Shown here: positions 1 through 4,315 of the stretch, one piece after another
How positions within the stretch are numbered: the stretch's first letter is position 1
How the letters are laid out: each line of letters starts with the position of its first letter
Assembly (NCBI GenBank): GCA_026709745.1
Contig: JAPOSJ010000038.1
Span: 1-6,847, forward strand
Reading direction: 5' to 3'
Length of the DNA stretch: 6,847 bases
Source: Candidatus Dadabacteria bacterium
GTDB lineage: Bacteria; Desulfobacterota_D; UBA1144; Nemesobacterales; Nemesobacteraceae
Position numbers and translations under genes: made by a program
The notes under the pieces: generated by a model
The model's input: only the letters and a program-made list of their open reading frames with translations
Databases searched by the model: none
Told to the model about the DNA's origin: nothing

Positions 1-698
1 CAAAGCCTGTGCTCAAACGGGAAGAGTGGTTTAACGGATACCTGACGACCATTCTGCAGCGGGATGTGCGTACCATTGCAGAGCTTGAGAAAATCGACCT
101 TCTGCCTAGACTCCTCAGAGTTCTGGCTGCCCGCGCCGGGAAGCTTATGAACGACGCCGAGATTGCGCGCGACATGGGACTTAATCAGGTTACAAGCAAA
201 AGTTACCGCAGTATTCTTAGGGCGATGTTTCTAAGCTTTGATGTCAGACCGTGGTATCGAAACGTCGGTAAACGGCTTATGAAATCCTCCAAGGGCTATA
301 TTATGGATACTCTTCTTCTTTGTCATCTGCTTGACAGAGATATTGCGAGTCCGCGAGGCCGGTTAAGTGATTTTTACGGTTACGCGGTCGAGAATTTCGT
401 TGCGACAGAACTTTGTAAACTGCTTTCCTTTTCGGATGTGCGAGCTGATCTTTTTCACTTTCAAACATCCGACGGCAAGGAAGTTGACTTTGTTCTTGAA
501 CGTCCGGATGGCTCGGTCGCCGGCATAGAGGTCAAGGCTTCGGAGCGGGTCGGTCCAGCCGACTTTAAAGGCATGAAGGTTCTTCAGGGTATTACTAGGG
601 ATGATTTTGTCTGCGGGATTGTTCTTTATGGAGGAAGAGATGTGGTTCCTTTCGCAGACAGGTTGCTTGCCGTGCCTTTTTCTGCTCTCTGGCAGTAG
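1..698 (+). CDS. AAA_14/DUF4143-type ATPase, C-terminal part (5' end outside window)
   Basis: The reading frame is open to the left edge (codons read K-P before the GTG at 9), so the GTG is probably not the real start and the N-terminal AAA ATPase domain with Walker motifs lies outside the window. Numbering from that GTG, residues 6-20 carry the W-x3-Y-x7-RDV signature that begins the DUF4143 region. Residues 46-75 look like a winged helix-turn-helix (NDAEIARDMGLNQVT). The C-terminal part has a PD-(D/E)XK nuclease-like core: a Glu-bearing helix (VENFVATEL, 127-135), Asp160 in GKEVDF, and Glu174-x-Lys176 in GIEVKAS. Such proteins are widespread and poorly understood; whether they cut DNA is not established. 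The gene converges on hipA with a 91-base gap. Family assignment is confident; the function is not known. Confidence 0.88.
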   Translation, partial: KPVLKREEWFNGYLTTILQRDVRTIAELEKIDLLPRLLRVLAARAGKLMNDAEIARDMGLNQVTSKSYRSILRAMFLSFDVRPWYRNVGKRLMKSSKGYIMDTLLLCHLLDRDIASPRGRLSDFYGYAVENFVATELCKLLSFSDVRADLFHFQTSDGKEVDFVLERPDGSVAGIEVKASERVGPADFKGMKVLQGITRDDFVCGIVLYGGRDVVPFADRLLAVPFSALWQ

Positions 699-745
699 TC
701 GACATCATATTCTCCCCGGGCATCTTCCCTTCCCGTGACATAATC

Positions 746-771
746 AAGGTTTACTCCGCTGATAAAACCTT
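746..771. terminator. weak hairpin between convergent genes
   Basis: A perfect 7-bp stem (AAGGTTT at 746-752 with AAACCTT at 765-771) and a 12-base loop sit between the stop of the ATPase gene (698) and the stop of hipA (790). The position suits a shared bidirectional terminator. Neither side has a real T-run and the stem is AT-rich, so this is only a weak candidate. Confidence 0.25.
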
Positions 772-789
772 ATAAACTGACTGATAACT

Positions 790-2055
790 TCACTTTACGT
801 AGTGTTTAAAACGTTCGATAGAGTTGCCAATCAGTTCTATATTGGTTTTGCCGACCCCGTGCTCTGGTGCGAGGTTCTTCCATCCTGCGAGGGCTTGTCG
901 GGTACGCTCGATAATCTCCGCGATCGCTTTGTCACTAAGCTTGGCTTTCTGCCCAAGAGCCACGAGATGTTCGGATGTGGGATTCTTACCTTCGCCAAGC
1001 ACCGTCGTGCTTTGCTGGCCGCCCGGGCCGGAAGAAAAAGTGACGTCGTAGGCCGGGGACAGTTTCCACTCACCTTTAAAATCCATAACAAATGAGAAAT
1101 TCTTCGCGTGATCGTCGCGGTTATAGGACATAACGTTAAAAACCGCGTGGCGGTACATTTTTTCAACTTCCCTGATATCGCGGGTCATTATCTCCGTTAA
1201 CGCAAGGAGGTCTTCGTAATCAAGAGACGGCGTACGGAAATCCGAATGGAGCAGACCGCCAGCCGTATGGACATGCAGACGCGACATCCCGCTTTCCGAT
1301 TCCTTGCGGTCAAATCGCTTGGTTGTGAAATATCCCAGACCGTTTTTTGCCGGTAAAAGGTGCGTTTCGCTCATAAACACTCCTGCTTCTTTAGCCATAA
1401 GGGAGTAAACGTATTCAATGGCGCCGGCATCCGGGCCGTCCTGGATGTTCGGGAATTTTACAAGCCAGGGAACATAGCCTTTGAATGTTTTATCGATTTC
1501 ACCATAGATGATTTGACTGCCGGTCGGATTGAAGTTTATCATCGCCTTGGGACGGGCTCCCGCTGAGGACCCGTTTAACGCAACCAATTCTTCAAGTACG
1601 TCTTCAGCAGAGCCTCTAAGAACCTGCTCCGTTTTTGACGCCAGATCATCAATGTCAAGAGCATTGCAAGGTCTGTCGCAACTTAGATCAGGTTCATAGA
1701 CAAGTGCCCCCATTCCTGAGTGTCCAACATGGGTCAATCTGTCTAGAGGGGTCAGCTGACCGGGGCCTATCCCTTTTGACATGGCGAGCCGATCAAGTAA
1801 CAGACGGCCCCATCCGTCAGGAAGACTGTCATAGAAGACTCCCGGGAGACCCTCAAACAAAATGGGGTCAAACGTCATAAGACCGGGTTTGTGGGGAAGA
1901 CGCAGTGGTGAGATACTTAGACTGTTTGCAAGAGTTGGTGAATACTCAAAATATATCTTTCCTCTCTGCGCAGAAGCAAGCCTGCCAACTTGGATAATAA
2001 AGTTTTCTCCAAAATCCAGGCTTACCGTTATCTGAGAGACGGGCGAGTAATTCAT
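790..2055 (-). CDS. hipA: HipA-family serine/threonine kinase toxin
   Basis: Predicted cytoplasmic kinase toxin of a type II toxin-antitoxin pair. E. coli HipA phosphorylates glutamyl-tRNA synthetase and causes growth arrest; the target here is unknown. Numbering from the ATG at 2055 (421 residues, close to the 440 of E. coli HipA), residues about 5-115 form the HipA_N region and 160-390 the kinase region. Visible kinase features are SSAGARPK (163-170), where Ser163 matches the autophosphorylated Ser150 of E. coli HipA; Lys200 in LVKFP, the likely ATP lysine; KRFDR (246-250); NRDDHAKN (312-319) with catalytic Asp314 and metal-binding Asn319; and SPAYD (333-337) with metal-binding Asp337. All key residues are present, so it looks active. 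The ATG overlaps the hipB stop as ATGA and has a GAGGGGG Shine-Dalgarno about 9 bases upstream. A GTG at 2064 would add three residues but sits directly against that ribosome site. Confidence 0.93.
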   Translation of the reverse strand: MNYSPVSQITVSLDFGENFIIQVGRLASAQRGKIYFEYSPTLANSLSISPLRLPHKPGLMTFDPILFEGLPGVFYDSLPDGWGRLLLDRLAMSKGIGPGQLTPLDRLTHVGHSGMGALVYEPDLSCDRPCNALDIDDLASKTEQVLRGSAEDVLEELVALNGSSAGARPKAMINFNPTGSQIIYGEIDKTFKGYVPWLVKFPNIQDGPDAGAIEYVYSLMAKEAGVFMSETHLLPAKNGLGYFTTKRFDRKESESGMSRLHVHTAGGLLHSDFRTPSLDYEDLLALTEIMTRDIREVEKMYRHAVFNVMSYNRDDHAKNFSFVMDFKGEWKLSPAYDVTFSSGPGGQQSTTVLGEGKNPTSEHLVALGQKAKLSDKAIAEIIERTRQALAGWKNLAPEHGVGKTNIELIGNSIERFKHYVK

Positions 2056-2360
2056 TCCCGCCACCCCCTCTTGCGTGGCGGTTTTTTCCTCTCCGCCTCA
2101 AGTACTTCGTCAATTGATGAATACTCGGTAACTGGCAGGTCTGTTGCCTTTACCATTTCCTCAAGTGTATCGAGAACCATGGTGAGTCTTAGGAACGACT
2201 CAAGGGAAATAACTCCCTTCTGCTCGAATTTTCTCAGGGTCGCGAGACTTACCCCAGAGCGTTTTGCCAGGCCCTGCTGAGTGAACCCCGCGGCGAGGCG
2301 TCGGTTACGCATGTTCTCAGCAATCGCTTCCTGTGCTCTTGAGACTGTGAAAAATAACAT
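2052..2360 (-). CDS. hipB: HipB-like Xre-family antitoxin/repressor
   Basis: A 102-residue DNA-binding protein directly upstream of hipA and overlapping it by four bases, the usual antitoxin-first order. Residues 8-48 form an Xre/HTH_3 fold: helix 1 (RAQEAIAENMRNRRLAAG), then the helix-turn-helix at 27-48 (TQQGLAKRSGVSLATLRKFE). The C-terminus ends in a basic stretch (residues 91-101, KKPPRKRGWRE). In this family the antitoxin binds HipA and represses the operon by binding operators near its own start. The ATG at 2360 has no Shine-Dalgarno. An internal ATG at 2312 (Met17) would cut into the first helix, which aligns with the E. coli HipB N-terminus, so the longer form is preferred. Translational coupling through the ATGA overlap probably sets toxin level below antitoxin level. 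Confidence 0.88.
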   Translation of the reverse strand: MLFFTVSRAQEAIAENMRNRRLAAGFTQQGLAKRSGVSLATLRKFEQKGVISLESFLRLTMVLDTLEEMVKATDLPVTEYSSIDEVLEAERKKPPRKRGWRE

Positions 2361-2407
2361 TATAGTATTAATAATTGTCTAATAATAGAACTAATTAATA
2401 TTATAAT
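2359..2407. promoter_or_regulatory. inverted repeat at the hipBA promoter, candidate HipB operator
   Basis: Two 14-base arms, 2359-2372 (ATTATAGTATTAAT) and 2394-2407 (ATTAATATTATAAT), are reverse complements at 13 of 14 positions, with 21 bases between them. The right side of the element, read on the minus strand, runs into the hipB start codon. A TATAAT is read on the minus strand at 2364-2359 and a TATTAA ends seven bases before the ATG, so an operator here would cover the promoter. HipB-type antitoxins do bind palindromes at their own promoter. The region is very AT-rich, which raises the chance of accidental symmetry. Confidence 0.4.
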
Positions 2408-2512
2408 ATTGTTTTAGAGTTTTTTCAATTTTCACTTTCATGAATAGTATGAAGACTGCTGTGATTCTGCTACATTATGAAACCCAATCAAGACCAAATT
2501 TGAATATCCGCG

Positions 2513-3392
2513 TCATTTGTCTGTCTTTTCTTCTCGGCATGCCGGTGCAAACAGCAGATCCTTTGCGGCAAGCACGCCACCCCCGGTAATCAGGATGCAG
2601 GCAAAAGCGATGCGCCAGTCGGCCTGTCCGGCACCAGAAGCGACAAGTATCAGTGTTGAGAAAAGCGGAGCCGCGTAGCTTGCGGAGCCCAGCACCTTTA
2701 TATCACCGTGTTTTACGCCGAAGTCCCATGCGCAAAAGGCTCCGCCCCCCGGCACCAGCCCGAGGCCACCCCGGGAACTGGTAGGTTCCCTTCGGCCAGA
2801 TTGTCTGTTCAAGTCCCAGATGGCAGATGAGCGAAAAAACGGCTGTTACAGCACAGAATCCAGTGACAGCATCAGTGGGAACCGTTTCGAACCGCCGTGA
2901 CAAAAGCGAGTAGGCGGCCCAGGTAAAGGCGGAAAGCAGCGCAGCTCCATAGCCGAGGGCAAAGCTGCCGTCAAAGGAAAGGCCGTTTTTCGAGATGATA
3001 AGGACTGTCCCAGCAAGACCCGCGAGAGTGCCTGTTACGTGGTGCCAGCCGATCCGCTCTCCGGGAAGAAGCGCTGAGCCGATAACGATCAGCAAGGGCC
3101 AGAGATAGCCGATCAGGCTCGCTTCGACGGCTGGCGCGTTACGAAGCGCGGTGAAATAGAAGAAGTGATAGCCGATCAGCCCTCCGACTCCGAGAAACCA
3201 TACGCGCAGGGGCTGGCGCAGGTTTCGAAAACCAGACGGTTTCGTGGCAAGTGAGATTAGTCCGATGGATGCGGCGACTGAAAAACACATTGCGGCAAGC
3301 TGAAAGGGCTGCACTTCTCCTGACAAGGCCGTAAACAGGGCCAGAAGGGACCACATAAGGATTGCGCTTAATCCGATCAGCGTTGCATGCAT
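2513..3392 (-). pseudogene. EamA/DMT-superfamily exporter, frameshifted
   Basis: An inner-membrane carrier of the drug/metabolite transporter superfamily, resembling YddG-like amino-acid exporters; the substrate cannot be told from sequence. The first frame (3392 down to about 2770) encodes TM segments 1-7, including IGYHFFYFTAL and EASLIGYLWPLLIVIG. The next frame, running to 2513, encodes segments 8-10, including GAFCAWDFGVKHGDIKVLG and ASYAAPLFSTLIL. The two frames join near TYQ (minus-strand codons ending at 2778) and LGLVPGGGAF (starting about 2764). Together they give about 290 residues and ten TM helices, the normal length, so the defect is one extra base or two missing bases. I prefer the ATG at 3392, which has AAAGAGAG six bases upstream, over a TTG at 3416. 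It may be a recent pseudogene or a sequencing error, since the remainder looks intact. Confidence 0.85.
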
Positions 3393-3567
3393 CAGATACT
3401 CTCTTTTATTGTACAAACAGTAAACCTGAATATGAGCGGAAACCGACTTGACTCCGATAAACAGATTCCAGTGCGGAACTGTCTGGCTTGATCAACTAGT
3501 TTTGCTTCGGCACATCCGCCGGATTCTGTTCCGACCGCAACCGCTGAATTCTGTGACAAGGCTTTTC

Positions 3568-3750
3568 TCAGTTGTTAGGACAATAGTATTCTATAACGTT
3601 CCCGATTGTGTCCGTGACCTTGGTCGTGCGGTTTACCGGGCAGTCCTCATCCAGATCGCAGCCTGCAATCTGCAGGAAAAAGAAAATGCCCAGAATCATG
3701 AGGGCCGTTAGGGTAGCTCCATTTTTGTCCTTATTCTTTTCCGTCTTCAT
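3568..3750 (-). CDS. small predicted lipoprotein
   Basis: A 60-residue protein with a lysine-rich N-terminus (MKTEKNKDKNG), a hydrophobic stretch (residues 13-27, TLTALMILGIFFFLQ) and a lipobox IAGC with Cys31. After signal peptidase II cleavage a 30-residue mature peptide would remain, starting Cys-Asp, with two further cysteines (Cys36 and one near the end in YYCPNN). In enterobacteria Asp at +2 keeps lipoproteins in the inner membrane; whether this host follows that rule is unknown. I recognise no named family. The chosen ATG at 3750 gives a typical signal-peptide length. An in-frame GTG at 3795 would add 15 polar residues. Neither start has a clear Shine-Dalgarno. It is transcribed away from the coiled-coil gene and towards the exporter, with a 175-base gap before that gene. 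That it is a real gene rests mainly on the lipobox and signal pattern. Confidence 0.6.
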   Translation of the reverse strand: MKTEKNKDKNGATLTALMILGIFFFLQIAGCDLDEDCPVNRTTKVTDTIGNVIEYYCPNN

Positions 3751-3791
3751 GGCGGCCGTGTTTCTTCGTTTTTCATTTACTGCTTCTTCAT
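3747..3791 (-). other. two tiny upstream reading frames before the lipoprotein gene
   Basis: On the minus strand, a 4-codon frame (ATG at 3791, stop TAA 3779-3777, peptide MKKQ) is followed at once by a 9-codon frame (ATG at 3776, peptide MKNEETRPP). The stop of the second overlaps the lipoprotein ATG at 3750 as ATGA. This stop-start chain could couple translation, but such short frames also occur by chance and no ribosome site is seen. Confidence 0.15.
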
Positions 3792-3795
3792 ACAC

Positions 3796-3857
3796 AATAA
3801 AAGGCCCGGCTCCGCAAATCCTCCCGGTTCAAATTGACAGAAGTCGGCCTTTTTATT
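3796..3857. repeat. 62-base element with inverted ends in a divergent intergenic region
   Basis: The left end (3796-3806, AATAAAAGGCC) and right end (3846-3857, GGCCTTTTTATT) are reverse complements apart from one extra T. The GC-rich interior has two CCCGG motifs. Read on either strand the GGCC arm runs into a T-rich stretch, as in a rho-independent terminator, but a terminator is unexpected between two divergent genes. It may be a leader hairpin of the lipoprotein gene, a cruciform or operator, or a small mobile palindrome. Copies elsewhere in the genome would decide. Confidence 0.4.
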
Positions 3858-3862
3858 ACGAT
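3834..3862 (+). promoter_or_regulatory. sigma70-like promoter for the coiled-coil gene
   Basis: A perfect -35 box TTGACA (3834-3839), a 17-base spacer and TACGAT (3857-3862, four of six consensus bases) form a good housekeeping promoter. Transcription would start around 3869, only a few bases before the ATG at 3872, predicting an essentially leaderless mRNA. The right arm of the inverted element lies in the spacer, so anything binding that arm would affect this promoter. Confidence 0.5.
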
Positions 3863-3871
3863 AGATACTGA

Positions 3872-4252
3872 ATGAACGGTTTTAACGCTATCAAGTATGT
3901 CGGGGGACTAAGGGAAGCCGGAGTTCCTGAAAAGCAGGCCGAGGTACATCTTCGCATTCTGCACGATGTCATTGAATCCAATCTGGCCACCAAGCGGGAC
4001 ATAGAAGAACTGAAAACCAAGCTCAAGAGGGACATAGAAGAACTGAAAACCGAGCTCAAGAGGGACATAGAAGAACTGAGAACCGAGCTTAAGCGGGACA
4101 TAGAAGAACTGAGAACCGAGCTTAAGAGGGACATCCAAGAGGTTAGGCGGGACATGAAGGAACTTGAACAGAGAATGACCATAAAGCTCGGAGGTTTAAT
4201 CGTAGTAACTATTGGAATTATAGTGGCCCTCTCCAACATCAATATCATCTGA
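3872..4252 (+). CDS. DUF1640-like membrane-anchored coiled-coil protein
   Basis: A 126-residue protein. The N-terminus (NAIKYVGGLREAGVPEKQAEVHLRILHDVI, 5-34) matches the DUF1640-type opening, in which a short helical head precedes a coiled coil. Residues 41-95 are five consecutive 11-residue units of the form KRDIEELKTEL, a regular hendecad pattern that predicts a long helical stalk. A C-terminal hydrophobic segment (107-123, LGGLIVVTIGIIVALSN) should anchor it in the membrane with nearly all the protein in the cytoplasm. The family is common in bacteria and related to mitochondrial CCDC90/MCUR1 proteins; its bacterial role is not established. The ATG at 3872 fits the family start exactly. 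There is no Shine-Dalgarno, but a promoter lies just upstream. The helicase gene follows after 63 bases on the same strand. Confidence 0.85.
   Translation: MNGFNAIKYVGGLREAGVPEKQAEVHLRILHDVIESNLATKRDIEELKTKLKRDIEELKTELKRDIEELRTELKRDIEELRTELKRDIQEVRRDMKELEQRMTIKLGGLIVVTIGIIVALSNINII
3992..4156 (+). repeat. five tandem 33-base units within the coiled-coil gene
   Basis: Units begin at 3992, 4025, 4058, 4091 and 4124. The first four differ from each other by only a few bases (AAG AGG/CGG GAC ATA GAA GAA CTG A-A ACC); the fifth is diverged after its first 11 bases. Each unit encodes 11 residues, so gain or loss of a unit keeps the reading frame and simply changes the stalk length. The closeness at DNA level, including silent positions, points to recent duplication. 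Confidence 0.92.
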
Positions 4253-4264
4253 AACCTTCCAATC

Positions 4265-4307
4265 TTCTGAAAACAGAACTGTTTCTTCTTAGCCTCATAG
4301 CGATACT
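4265..4307 (+). promoter_or_regulatory. possible promoter and small overlapping hairpins before the helicase gene
   Basis: GATACT (4302-4307) resembles a -10 box and ends eight bases before the helicase ATG, but no good -35 box lies 16-18 bases upstream. Just before it are two mutually exclusive short stems: TTCTG/CAGAA (4265-4269 with 4274-4278) and AAACA/TGTTT (4271-4275 with 4280-4284), the latter followed by TTCTTCTT. They could act as a weak terminator for the coiled-coil gene or as a regulator site. Both stems are too short to be sure. Confidence 0.22.
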
Positions 4308-4315
4308 TTCACCGT

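Noticed and set aside
2513..2812. A separate 99-residue protein with a TTG start
   Set aside because: Its first residues are out-of-frame exporter sequence, and the rest is TM 8-10 of the same transporter; it is the 3' part of the frameshifted gene.
3474..3533. CGGAAC/GTTCCG inverted repeat between the lipoprotein and exporter genes
   Set aside because: Only six base pairs with a 48-base loop and no T-run; likely chance. I see nothing else supportable in 3393-3567.
3448..3711. Plus-strand 87-codon frame
   Set aside because: No recognisable domain; it covers the exporter-lipoprotein gap and the antisense of the lipoprotein.
3821..3840. tRNA T-arm-like string GGTTCAAAT
   Set aside because: Flanking bases do not form the 5-bp T stem and no acceptor, D or anticodon arms can be drawn.
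3608..3871. Plus-strand 87-codon frame ending TGA immediately before the coiled-coil ATG, with a hydrophobic middle
   Set aside because: It starts with GTG without a ribosome site and lies opposite the lipoprotein frame, which has a convincing lipobox and signal pattern. The promoter at 3834-3862 would start inside its 3' end, so an operon with the next gene is not needed.
3856..4248. Minus-strand repetitive frames opposite the coiled-coil gene (also 3908-4138)
   Set aside because: They are antisense readings of the 33-base tandem repeat; their low-complexity repeats merely mirror the real gene.
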